DNA from: Nocardioides sp. QY071
GTDB taxonomy: Bacteria > Actinomycetota > Actinomycetes > Propionibacteriales > Nocardioidaceae
NCBI RefSeq assembly: GCF_029961765.1
Contig: NZ_CP124681.1
Span: 1,860,001-1,924,000 of the forward strand
DNA length: 64,000 nt
Direction: 5' to 3'
The position numbers and the translations under genes are program-made. Below, one piece after another: positions 55,530 to 63,242 of the stretch (positions are counted from its first letter, which is position 1; each line of letters opens with the position of its first letter). Below the pieces are notes generated by a model that was given only the letters and a program-made list of their open reading frames with translations, did no database searches and was not told the origin of the DNA.

Positions 55530-56984
55530 ATGCCCGAAAACACCCCACGACGGCCCGATCTCCGGGCCGTCATCGAGGACAACGCCCTCCAGTCCGTGCC
55601 CCTCGACCAGCGCCAGAGCGGCTGGTCGCTGTTCGCCAACACCGCCGGTGTCGGCTCGACCCTCGTCGTCCTCGGGGTCGGCGCGGCCGTCACCTTCACC
55701 GCCGGGACCAAGTGGGGACTCGTCGTCGCCCTGGTCGCGGCGGTCTTCGGCTCGTCGATCGGCTGGGCCGTGGGCCGGATCTGTCAGGTGACCGGCACGT
55801 CCTCCACGGTCACCGCCCGCTTCCACGGCCTCGGCGCCCGTGGGTCGGCGATCGCCTCGCTGGTCTTCGCGTTCATGATCCTGGGCTTCCTCGCCCTGGA
55901 GAACGCACTGCTCTACTACGGCACGATCTTCATGTTCGGCTGGGAGCCGTCGGCGGCCAACAAGATCGGCATCTTCGGCGTCCTGACGCTGGCCTGGATC
56001 GCGCTCACGACGTTCGGCCTGGGGCTCGTGCAGAAGGTCTCCCTGCTGCTCACCGCCGTCTGCGGCGTGCTGTTCGTCGTCGTCACCGTGATCGCGCTCG
56101 ACAAGTCCCACGTCTCGCTGGCCGACATCTGGGCCTACAGCCCGCCGAACGTCGGCTTCACCGAGGTCACCGGCGCGCTCTCGATCATCGCCGGCATCGC
56201 CGGTGCCCTCGCCCTCGTGGGGGCCGACTTCAGCCGCTACGCCCGGACGTCGAGCGACGTGAAGGTGCTCGCCGTCGGCGGCGCGATCGTGGTCAACATC
56301 GTGATCGTCGCGATCGGCACCATCGTCTTCCAGGCCGGCAACGTCGTGGTCGCCGAGTACCTCGCTGACCCGGCCAACGCCGCCCAGGCGGCCAGCCAGG
56401 CCGGTGCCACGATCCCGGAGAAGATCGCCTTCATGTCGTCGGCCAACCCCGGCGCGTACTTCATCGTCCTGTCCGGCTTCCTCGGGTTCCTCGTGATGTA
56501 CGCCGCGCAGGCCAAGGCGCAGGTGCTCAACACGTACTCGGGCTCGCTCGCGCTGAGCAACCTGTCCGACGCGGTCCTCGGCCGCAGCCCGGGCCGACTG
56601 TTCATGGTGGTGCTCGGCAACGTCATCGCGCTGCTCGCGATCTGGGGCGACATCCTGGACCGGATCAACTCGTTCCTCGGCCTGCTGGGCATCCTCACCA
56701 CCGCGCTGTGCGCGCTGATGATCACCGACTTCTTCGTGGTCGGGCGTGGTCGGGCCCGCAGCGCGGAGCGGGTCGAGCAGGTCAACTGGGCGGGCGTCGT
56801 CGCGATGCTGGGCTCGTCCGCCGTCGCCTACTGGCTGCAGGACTCCGGCCGGACCAACCTCGGCTTCCTGGTCGCGCTCGTCCTGTGTCCGGTGGTGTAC
56901 GTCGTCCTGCGCACCTCGCTGCTGCCCGAGGGCCGCGGCACGAACACCGTCGCGGCCAGCGCCGCGCTGGAGCTGGCGGAGTAG
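55530..56984 (+). CDS. Second NCS1-family permease
   Basis: This 484-residue membrane protein of the purine/cytosine permease family (PF02133) has about twelve helices, the soluble start VPLDQRQSGWSLFANTAGVG and the GADFSRYARTSSDVK motif. It differs clearly from the NCS1 protein at 23.1 kb. It is the last gene of the M24-HyuB-HyuA unit and probably imports the ring compound they degrade. AGGAG precedes the ATG. A bidirectional terminator follows. Confidence 0.9.
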   Translation: MPENTPRRPDLRAVIEDNALQSVPLDQRQSGWSLFANTAGVGSTLVVLGVGAAVTFTAGTKWGLVVALVAAVFGSSIGWAVGRICQVTGTSSTVTARFHGLGARGSAIASLVFAFMILGFLALENALLYYGTIFMFGWEPSAANKIGIFGVLTLAWIALTTFGLGLVQKVSLLLTAVCGVLFVVVTVIALDKSHVSLADIWAYSPPNVGFTEVTGALSIIAGIAGALALVGADFSRYARTSSDVKVLAVGGAIVVNIVIVAIGTIVFQAGNVVVAEYLADPANAAQAASQAGATIPEKIAFMSSANPGAYFIVLSGFLGFLVMYAAQAKAQVLNTYSGSLALSNLSDAVLGRSPGRLFMVVLGNVIALLAIWGDILDRINSFLGLLGILTTALCALMITDFFVVGRGRARSAERVEQVNWAGVVAMLGSSAVAYWLQDSGRTNLGFLVALVLCPVVYVVLRTSLLPEGRGTNTVAASAALELAE

Positions 56985-57014
56985 GCAGTCCAGTCCGACC
57001 CGCTTCGCACCCAC

Positions 57015-57047
57015 CTGGCGCGCTGACCATCGGGGTCAGCGCGCCAG
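57015..57047. terminator. Bidirectional hairpin terminator between permease and AraC gene
   Basis: Perfect 14-bp arms (57015-57028 and 57034-57047) with a five-base loop separate the two convergent genes. The AraC stop codon lies inside the right arm. No long T-run is present. Confidence 0.65.
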
Positions 57048-57980
57048 CGTCTGTGAGGGCAGCTCGTGGAAGCGGTCACGGTAGGCCCGGGCGAAGCGGC
57101 CGAGGTGGAAGAAGCCCCACCGGGCGGCCACGACGGCGACGGTCGTCGACAGCGGGTCGGCGGCGACCAGGTCGCGCCGGGCGCGCTCGAGCCGGGCCCG
57201 CCGTACCTCGGCCAGGGGAGTGGTCCCCAGGTCGCGGTGGAAGGCATCCTGGAGCGTGCGCGCCGACACGCCGCTGAGCTCGGCCAGGTCGGCGACCCGC
57301 CAAGCCCGCCCGGGGTCGCCGTCGATGAGCGCCTGCGCGGTGCGGACCGCGTGCGTGGGAGCGGCGGTGCGGGGCTGCGCGACTGCGCTGTTGGGCTGCA
57401 GCGCGATCAGCGCCGCGACGAGGGTCTGCTCGTAGCTGGTCGCGACCAGCGGGGAGTGGATCAGGTCGCTGCCGACCTCGAGCTGCTCGACGCAGAGCCA
57501 CAGCAGCCGCAGCCAGTCCCGCGCCGATGGGCGGTCGAGGGCGAGCACCGGGTCGAAGGCGACGCCGGGTGCGGCGAGGGCCTCGACCGCGCTGCGTCGT
57601 ACCTGGACCACGAGCTTGGCGCAGTCCGCGGACCAGCGCATGTCGACCGGGTCGTCGGGCGACCCAACGAACGCCGTGCGCCGGTCGGCGACCAGCTCCC
57701 GCCGTCCCGAGCGCACCCGGGCCCGCCCACGCAGGGGCAGCTGGACGAGGTAGAAGTCGAGGAAGCGGCCCGGCGTGATCCGGACCTCCTCGCCGTAGCG
57801 CATGTAGTTGAGGACCACGTCCTCGCCGATCCCGACGGCGTTGTGCACCAGGTCCAGCCGGCCGTCACGGCGCGCCAGCGTCAGCGCGTGGGCGCAGTAG
57901 CGCGCAGCGACCTGCTCCCGAGCGACGTCGAGCTCGGTCGTGACGACCACGGGGTGCTGGGCGAGCAGGTCGGCGCCCAT
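57036..57980 (-). CDS. AraC-family regulator
   Basis: This 314-residue protein has an N-terminal AraC_binding_2-like sensor domain (about 30-190) and a C-terminal double helix-turn-helix (about 215-312, WRVADLAELSGVSARTLQDAF and WGFFHLGRFARAYRDRF). It is upstream-neighbour and same-strand partner of the flavin monooxygenase, SDR and metallo-hydrolase genes, so it is a likely activator of that group. AAGGAGC precedes the ATG. A 14-bp inverted repeat lies just upstream. Confidence 0.9.
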   Translation of the reverse strand: MGADLLAQHPVVVTTELDVAREQVAARYCAHALTLARRDGRLDLVHNAVGIGEDVVLNYMRYGEEVRITPGRFLDFYLVQLPLRGRARVRSGRRELVADRRTAFVGSPDDPVDMRWSADCAKLVVQVRRSAVEALAAPGVAFDPVLALDRPSARDWLRLLWLCVEQLEVGSDLIHSPLVATSYEQTLVAALIALQPNSAVAQPRTAAPTHAVRTAQALIDGDPGRAWRVADLAELSGVSARTLQDAFHRDLGTTPLAEVRRARLERARRDLVAADPLSTTVAVVAARWGFFHLGRFARAYRDRFHELPSQTLAR

Positions 57981-57992
57981 GGGCTGCTCCTT

Positions 57993-58038
57993 GCGTGAAC
58001 GGGTCCGCCGACCCTAGGGCCGGGGGACCCGTTCACGC
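57993..58038. repeat. 14-bp inverted repeat upstream of the AraC gene
   Basis: GCGTGAACGGGTCC (57993-58006) pairs perfectly with GGACCCGTTCACGC (58025-58038) across an 18-base loop containing CCCTAGGG. It lies immediately before the AraC ribosome site. It may be an operator, a terminator for the upstream monooxygenase, or a dispersed palindrome. Confidence 0.65.
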
Positions 58039-58061
58039 ACCGGATCCGGTCGGGTTTTTCG

Positions 58062-59555
58062 TCACGCGGAATCGGCGGAGGCCTGTCGTGCGACCCGCCG
58101 TGCCAGCCGTCGGGCGACCTTCCGGTATGACGACGGGCGGACCGGGAGCAGCCACTGCACCGCCTTCGTGGCACGGCCGACGTCGAGGCCGACCTCGCCG
58201 AGCACCTCGTCGATGTTGTGCATCGAGAAGGGCACGACGTTGGTGCCACGCGCGGAGTGCCCGTCGGTCCGATCCTCCATCCACGCGACCCGATCGCGCA
58301 CGACCGCCCGCATCGTCTCCGGTGCGGGGACCGTGTGGTGGCCCGCGAGGTAGGAGGCGATCCAGACCGCAGACATCTCGGCCGAGAGCGGTGAGAAGAA
58401 CGACGAGTTGTAGCCGGCGAAGGTCAGGTCCGGCACGTCGACCGGCAGGATCTGGCGGTAGAGGGCGAAGTTCCCGCGCTCGTCGAGGAGGCGGTGCTGC
58501 ACGTCCTCGGGGAGGAACGGGACCTCCTGCCGGAAGCCGGTGCCGCACACGACGACGTCCGCGCGGACCACCGAGCCGTCGGAGAGCTCGGCGTGGGGCC
58601 GGCCGTCCTTCTCCAGGAAGCGGGCCACGACCGTGTCGCGACGGACCGCGATCGTGCCGGCGGCGACGCCCTCGTAGAACCCCTCGGTCGCCAGGGACAC
58701 CGAGGCCTTGGCGATGCTCGCGAAGGGAGCATCGGGGACCAGCCCCAGGCCGGGCAGCCCGAGCTGGGCGGTGACGACCTTCTCGACGCTGCCGAGCATC
58801 GCGTCCGGCAGGGCGGAGCCACGGGCGTGCAGGGCCCGCTCGACACCGGTGAGCCGCTGGTAGGGGAACAGCCCCTCGCCGAGCCGGGTGAGCAGCAGGT
58901 ACTTGTAGTTGAGCACGCCCTTGATCCGGCGGGGCACCTTCCAGAGCAGGCCCCGGGCCACCACGGTCGTGCTCGCGGCGACGCGGCTCACCTCGACCGC
59001 GACGTCGCACGACGACTTTCCGTAGCCGACCATCAGCACGTGCCGGTCGCGGACCTCCTCGAGGCCGGCCAGCTCGCTCGTCGCGATCAGCCGGCCACCG
59101 GCGGCGGTGAGCTCGGCGACGCCCTCGAAGTCGGGGATCGCGGGCTCGCAGAAGATGCCGTTCGCGACGACGAGGTGGTCGTAGTGCTCGGTGCCGGCCC
59201 CGGCGCCGGTGGTGGTCACGTCCCACCCGCCGCCAGCAGCGGGCACGGCCTGCTCGACCCCGGTGCCGAGGCGGAGGAACGGGGCGAGCCCGAAGCGCTC
59301 GACGTACTCCTCGAGGTACTCCTGCACCTGGGCGCCCTCCAACCACTGGGGGAAGCGGCGCGGCATCGGGTGGTCGGAGAAGTGGTAGGTCTGCTTGTTG
59401 TTCTGGGTCCGCAGTCCGGGGTAGCGGCGGGTGCGGCTCCACACGCCGCCGACGTCCGGGGCCTTGTCGTGGACGGTGACGTCGTGGCCGAGCTGGCGCA
59501 GCACCTTGGCGGAGGCGAGGCCGGCGAAGCCCGCGCCGACGATGGCGATCCTCAT
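58062..59555 (-). CDS. Flavin-containing monooxygenase-type protein
   Basis: This 497-residue two-dinucleotide-fold flavoprotein has FAD motif IVGAGFAG near residue 5, NADP motif MVGYGKSSCD near 178 and the FMO-like HLVVANGIFCEPAIPDFEG. The Baeyer-Villiger fingerprint FxGxxxHxxxW is not seen, so an N- or S-oxygenase, or a hydroxylase, is more likely. ATG 59555 is chosen because GAGGTGG lies just before it and the Rossmann strand starts at once. It follows an SDR gene after 10 bases. Confidence 0.88.
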   Translation of the reverse strand: MRIAIVGAGFAGLASAKVLRQLGHDVTVHDKAPDVGGVWSRTRRYPGLRTQNNKQTYHFSDHPMPRRFPQWLEGAQVQEYLEEYVERFGLAPFLRLGTGVEQAVPAAGGGWDVTTTGAGAGTEHYDHLVVANGIFCEPAIPDFEGVAELTAAGGRLIATSELAGLEEVRDRHVLMVGYGKSSCDVAVEVSRVAASTTVVARGLLWKVPRRIKGVLNYKYLLLTRLGEGLFPYQRLTGVERALHARGSALPDAMLGSVEKVVTAQLGLPGLGLVPDAPFASIAKASVSLATEGFYEGVAAGTIAVRRDTVVARFLEKDGRPHAELSDGSVVRADVVVCGTGFRQEVPFLPEDVQHRLLDERGNFALYRQILPVDVPDLTFAGYNSSFFSPLSAEMSAVWIASYLAGHHTVPAPETMRAVVRDRVAWMEDRTDGHSARGTNVVPFSMHNIDEVLGEVGLDVGRATKAVQWLLPVRPSSYRKVARRLARRVARQASADSA

Positions 59556-59565
59556 CCCGACCACC

Positions 59566-60345
59566 TCACGCCATCAGCTGCGGGATCGCGGGCAGTGCCT
59601 GCTCGGGTCCGAGCGCCGAGTAGCCGCCGTCGACCGCCCAGTCCGCGCCGGTGACCACGGACGCCGCATCGGAGGCCAGGAAGGCCACCACGGCGCCGAT
59701 CTCGGCGGGGTCGGCCACCCGGCCGGTGAGGTGGAAGGGCGCGGCCACGGCGTCGGTCTTCGCGCGGTCGCCGCCGGAGAGCTGGTCCATGATCTTCGAC
59801 CAGGTCCAGCCGGGGCTCACCGAGTTGACCCGGATCCCGTCGGCGGCGAGGTCCAGCGCCATGCTGCGGGTCAGCTGGACGACGGCCGCCTTGCTGGCCG
59901 GGTAGGTCCATCGGCCCGGCTGGGCGACCTTCGAGGAGACCGACCCGAAGTTGATGACCGAGGCGTGCCGGCTGGCGCGGAGCCAGGGGAGGGCGGCCTG
60001 GACGACGGCGACCATCGAGACCACGTTGACGTCCAGCGCGGTGAGCCAGTCGGCTCGGGAGGTCGCGGGCCCGTCGTCGAGGTAGACGCTGGCGAGGTTG
60101 ACCACGACGTCGATGCCGCCGTGCTGCGCGGCGGTCTCCCGCACCAGCGCGGCGACCTGGTCGTCGTCGGTGACGTCGGTGCGCCGGAAGGTCACCGAAC
60201 CGCCGGTGACCGGGGCCGCGCCGGCGGCGTCGAGGTCTGCCACGACCACGTGCGCGCCGGCGTCGGCGAGCGCCTGGACCACGCCGTGTCCGATCAGGGT
60301 CGAGCCGCCGGTCACGATCGCCGTGCGGGCGTCGAGAGCTCCCAT
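59566..60345 (-). CDS. SDR-family protein with altered cofactor motifs
   Basis: This 259-residue short-chain dehydrogenase-like protein keeps Tyr148 and Lys152 (YPASK) and Ser135. However, the cofactor loop reads TGGSTLIGHG in place of TGxxxGxG, and the NNAG motif reads NLAS. It may have unusual cofactor use but is probably still a dehydrogenase or hydratase-like enzyme. AAGGAGG lies before ATG 60345 on the minus strand. It heads the two-gene unit with the flavin monooxygenase. The 133-base gap upstream holds nothing recognised. Confidence 0.85.
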   Translation of the reverse strand: MGALDARTAIVTGGSTLIGHGVVQALADAGAHVVVADLDAAGAAPVTGGSVTFRRTDVTDDDQVAALVRETAAQHGGIDVVVNLASVYLDDGPATSRADWLTALDVNVVSMVAVVQAALPWLRASRHASVINFGSVSSKVAQPGRWTYPASKAAVVQLTRSMALDLAADGIRVNSVSPGWTWSKIMDQLSGGDRAKTDAVAAPFHLTGRVADPAEIGAVVAFLASDAASVVTGADWAVDGGYSALGPEQALPAIPQLMA

Positions 60346-60478
60346 CGTTCCTGCCTCCTTGTTCTCGGGAAGAGATTGGGAGGGGACGTTAGGGAGGCAG
60401 GACGCGCCGCGACTATCCGTTGTGCGCGGACCTCGTCCGGTCTGCGCCGCGGGCGGTCGGGTCCTGCGACGTGGGAGC

Positions 60479-61255
60479 TCAGGCCAGCGGCAGCTGTCGC
60501 CTCGCCGGAGGCAGCTGCGCGTACCCCCGCCCGATCGCGTGGTGCAGCGCCTCGAGAGGGAAGGGCCAGTCGGCGGCGCCGAGCGCCTCGGCCTCGGGTA
60601 CGCCGCCGGCAGCGAGCTCGCGGATCGTCTCGGCGACGGCACGCAGGTCGTCGCACTGCTGCTCGACGAACCGCCGGTCGACCACGCCGCCGTGCCCGGG
60701 TACGACGACGGTCGAGGGAGTGGTCAGGCCGAGGACTAGGTCGAGCGTCTGCGGCCAGTCCATCGGCCAGGAGTCGGAGCCGATCGACGGGGGAGCGGAC
60801 TCCTCGACGAGGTCGCCGGCGAGGAGTACGTCGGCGTCGGGGACCCGGACGACGAGGTCGCCGGCGGTGTGGCCGCGGCCGGGGTGCACGAGCTCGAGCT
60901 GACGGTCGCCGAGGTCGATGACCGCGGCGCTGGAGAAGGTGTGGTCGGCGGGCGGTGCGGCGGGGTCGGTGCGGGCCGCGGCCTCGTCGGTCGCGTGGAC
61001 CGGCAGGTCGTCGTAGCGGTCCTTGAAGGCGGCGTTGCCGAGCACGTGGTCGAAGTGGTCGTGAGTGTTGACGACCGCGACGACCGGGCCGGCGCGCAGG
61101 TCGCCGATCGCGGCGATGGCGGCGCGGGCCTCGGCGGCGCTGGCCAGCGTGTCGATGACCACCAGGCCCCGCTCGCCCCCGACGGCGACCAGGTTGACGT
61201 CGTACGACGGAACGCGGCGGACCCAGACCCGGTCCGCGACCTCGGTGAACGGCAC
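60479..61255 (-). CDS. MBL-fold metallo-hydrolase
   Basis: This 258-residue metallo-beta-lactamase-fold enzyme has the motif THDHFDH (His65, His67, Asp69, His70), GHTAGDLVV, LLAGDLVEE and VVPGHGG. It is likely a hydrolase or glyoxalase II-like thioesterase of unknown substrate. GTG 61255 follows TACGGT by six bases on the minus strand, predicting a leaderless message. It lies upstream of the SDR-monooxygenase unit on the same strand. Confidence 0.85.
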   Translation of the reverse strand: MPFTEVADRVWVRRVPSYDVNLVAVGGERGLVVIDTLASAAEARAAIAAIGDLRAGPVVAVVNTHDHFDHVLGNAAFKDRYDDLPVHATDEAAARTDPAAPPADHTFSSAAVIDLGDRQLELVHPGRGHTAGDLVVRVPDADVLLAGDLVEESAPPSIGSDSWPMDWPQTLDLVLGLTTPSTVVVPGHGGVVDRRFVEQQCDDLRAVAETIRELAAGGVPEAEALGAADWPFPLEALHHAIGRGYAQLPPARRQLPLA

Positions 61256-61261
61256 GCGTCC

Positions 61262-61267
61262 ACCGTA
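61262..61267 (-). promoter_or_regulatory. -10 element TACGGT for the MBL hydrolase (leaderless)
   Basis: On the minus strand TACGGT, six bases, then GTG 61255. Confidence 0.55.
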
Positions 61268-61282
61268 GCGATCCGGAGCGGC

Positions 61283-62017
61283 TCAGCAGAGGCCGGCGTG
61301 CAGCTCGGTGCGCAGCAGCTCGCCCAGCTCCTGCGCGGAGCAGGCCGCGGTGGCGAAGCGGAGCACGGTGCGGTGGGCGCCGGTGAGGTCGACCCAGCGC
61401 AGCTCGACGCCCTCGGGGCGCAGCCCGGTGAGCTGGACGCCGACGACCTCGCCGAGGCGCGTCTGCGTCATCGAGGCGACGGCGCGGCGCAGCTCGTCCT
61501 GGTGGCAGTGGTTGGCGTGCTCGGTGGAGCGCTGCAGGAAGCCGCGGTTGAGGTCGTGCTCGGCGGAGGTGAACGCGGCGAGCGGCACCCGGACGCGGGT
61601 CTCGTCGGGTGCGTCGTCCGGCGCACTGGCCCGGGCGAGCAGCGCGAAGTCGAGGTCGACGCCGATCCGCATCCGGATCTCGTCGCAGCACTCGCACTGC
61701 TCGAGACCGAGCGCGTCGAGGCGCCCGGACAGGGTCAGCGTGGCGTCGCGGTCGGGGGAGCCGGCGGCGCCGAGGCCGCTCGTGAGGGTGAGCAGCGCGC
61801 CGCGGGCGTCTGTGGCGGCGATGGCGAGGGCGGAGTCGGCGGGGCAGGAGAGGACCGGGCGACCGCCGTGGTCCTGCATCTCGAGCAGGCTGTCATCGAG
61901 CCCGGCCGTCACGTCGTCGAGGCCGTCGACGACGAGCTGTACCTCGAGCGGGCAGGCCAGGATGCTGCGCGCGGCAGCGGCGAGGCGTCGTACGTCGAGA
62001 CCGGGGTCGACCGTCAT
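61283..62017 (-). CDS. DUF2470 protein, iron-regulated, HugZ-related
   Basis: This 244-residue protein has a degenerate flavin-reductase-like beta-barrel (about 40-155, with Cys-rich LEQCECCDE) and a C-terminal DUF2470 domain (about 165-240, HANHCHQDELRRAV). DUF2470 is the C-terminal domain of HugZ-type haem oxygenases. A near-perfect iron box overlaps its promoter, so a role in haem or iron use is likely, but enzymatic activity is not shown. AAGGAG precedes the ATG on the minus strand. Confidence 0.8.
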   Translation of the reverse strand: MTVDPGLDVRRLAAAARSILACPLEVQLVVDGLDDVTAGLDDSLLEMQDHGGRPVLSCPADSALAIAATDARGALLTLTSGLGAAGSPDRDATLTLSGRLDALGLEQCECCDEIRMRIGVDLDFALLARASAPDDAPDETRVRVPLAAFTSAEHDLNRGFLQRSTEHANHCHQDELRRAVASMTQTRLGEVVGVQLTGLRPEGVELRWVDLTGAHRTVLRFATAACSAQELGELLRTELHAGLC

Positions 62018-62052
62018 GTCCGCTCCTTGCAGCTCCGTCGTGAGCCTGGGTG

Positions 62053-62074
62053 ATATTAGGTGAGCCTAACCTAC
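62053..62074 (-). promoter_or_regulatory. DtxR/IdeR-type iron box over the DUF2470 promoter
   Basis: On the minus strand the 19-base GTAGGTTAGGCTCACCTAA (62074 to 62056) matches the IdeR consensus TTAGGTTAGGCTCACCTAA at 18 of 19 positions. It overlaps a TAATAT -10 (62058 to 62053). Bound IdeR with iron would block transcription. Confidence 0.85.
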
Positions 62075-62137
62075 TTGAATCGCGGCGGAGAGGGAAGGGC
62101 GTGTCCCGCGGGTCCGGGGATTCGACCGGGTCAGGGC

Positions 62138-62143
62138 TAGGAT
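62138..62143 (+). promoter_or_regulatory. -10 element TAGGAT for hrcA-dnaJ
   Basis: TAGGAT directly abuts and overlaps the first base of the CIRCE element, which would place the transcription start inside CIRCE. Confidence 0.5.
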
Positions 62144-62169
62144 TGGCACTCCCGGCGGTGGAGTGCCAG
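62143..62169. promoter_or_regulatory. CIRCE operator (HrcA binding site)
   Basis: TTGGCACTC-N9-GAGTGCCAG has the CIRCE layout of 9-bp arms and 9-bp spacer. The arms match the usual TTAGCACTC/GAGTGCTAA at most positions and each other with one mismatch. It lies 36 bases before hrcA and indicates HrcA autoregulation of hrcA-dnaJ. Confidence 0.92.
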
Positions 62170-62205
62170 GTTCCACGGGGCTCGGCGAAGGTTCAGGAGG
62201 TGGGC

Positions 62206-63231
62206 ATGCAGGAGGAGCGCAGGCTCGCCGTGCTGCGGGCGATCGTCGAGGACTACGTCTCGACCGAGGAGCCGGTCGGCTCCAAGGCGCTCGTCGAGCG
62301 CCACCACCTCAACGTCTCGCCGGCCACCATCCGCAACGACATGGCGGCGCTCGAGGAGGAGGGATACCTCCACCAGCCGCACACCAGCGCCGGTCGGGTG
62401 CCGACCGACAAGGGCTACCGGCTCTTCGTCGACCGCCTCTCCACGGTCAAGCCGACCACTCAGGCCGAGCGCCGCGCGATCGCCGGATTCCTCGAGGGCG
62501 CGGTCGACCTCGACGACGTCGTGAACCGCTCGGTCCGCCTGCTCGCGCAGCTGACCCGGCAGGTCGCCGTCGTGCAGTACCCCACGCTCTCGCGCTCCAC
62601 CGTGCGCCACATCGAGGTCGTCGCGCTGACGCCGGTGCGGCTGCTGCTGGTGCTGATCCTGAGCTCGGGCCGTGTCGAGCAGCGCCTCGTCGAGCTCGAC
62701 GCCGAGATCAGCGACGACGAGCTCGCCACCCTGCGCTCGCGGATCAACCTCGCCGCCACCGGCGAGGTGATCGCCGACGCCGCCACCGCGCTCCTCGCCC
62801 TGGTCCGCGACGACGCGGGCACCCCGACGGCCTCCGCGCCCACCGTCGCCGTCGTCGACACCTTGGTCGAGGCGATGAGCGACCACCGCTCCGACGAGCG
62901 CGTCGTCGTCGGCGGTACGGCGAACCTGGCCCGGTTCGGCGACAGCTTCGAGACCTCGGTCCGCCCGCTGCTCGAGGCGCTCGAGGAACAGGTCGTGCTC
63001 CTCAAGCTGCTCGGCGAGGCGACCTCCGGCGGTGCGGTGACGGTCCGCATCGGCGCCGAGGGCCCCTACGAGAACCTCGCCTCCACCAGCGTGGTCGCCA
63101 CCGGCTACGGCCCCGACGACGCGCTCGCCGCGCTCGGGATCGTCGGCCCCACCCGCATGGACTACCCCGGAACGATGGCGGCGGTGCGTGCCGTGGCGCG
63201 CTACGTCTCCCGCATCCTCGACGAGAGCTGA
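62206..63231 (+). CDS. hrcA: Heat-inducible transcription repressor HrcA
   Basis: This 341-residue HrcA has an N-terminal winged helix (about 1-75, [28 protein letters not shown]) and the central and C-terminal dimerisation domains ([10 protein letters not shown]). It is full length. It represses the heat-shock genes by binding CIRCE, a copy of which lies just upstream. ATG 62206 has AGGAGG upstream; GTG 62200 is less well placed. dnaJ follows after 11 bases, as in other actinobacterial hrcA-dnaJ operons. Confidence 0.97.
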   Translation: MQEERRLAVLRAIVEDYVSTEEPVGSKALVERHHLNVSPATIRNDMAALEEEGYLHQPHTSAGRVPTDKGYRLFVDRLSTVKPTTQAERRAIAGFLEGAVDLDDVVNRSVRLLAQLTRQVAVVQYPTLSRSTVRHIEVVALTPVRLLLVLILSSGRVEQRLVELDAEISDDELATLRSRINLAATGEVIADAATALLALVRDDAGTPTASAPTVAVVDTLVEAMSDHRSDERVVVGGTANLARFGDSFETSVRPLLEALEEQVVLLKLLGEATSGGAVTVRIGAEGPYENLASTSVVATGYGPDDALAALGIVGPTRMDYPGTMAAVRAVARYVSRILDES

Positions 63232-63242
63232 GAAGAAGAGAA

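Noticed and set aside
58062..59555. Baeyer-Villiger monooxygenase
   Set aside because: The FxGxxxHxxxW fingerprint is not visible; only the general flavin monooxygenase layout is supported.
43260..61255. Prophage or integrative element carrying the catabolic island
   Set aside because: No integrase, tRNA target, attachment repeat or phage gene is visible at either edge, and base composition looks like the rest of the window.
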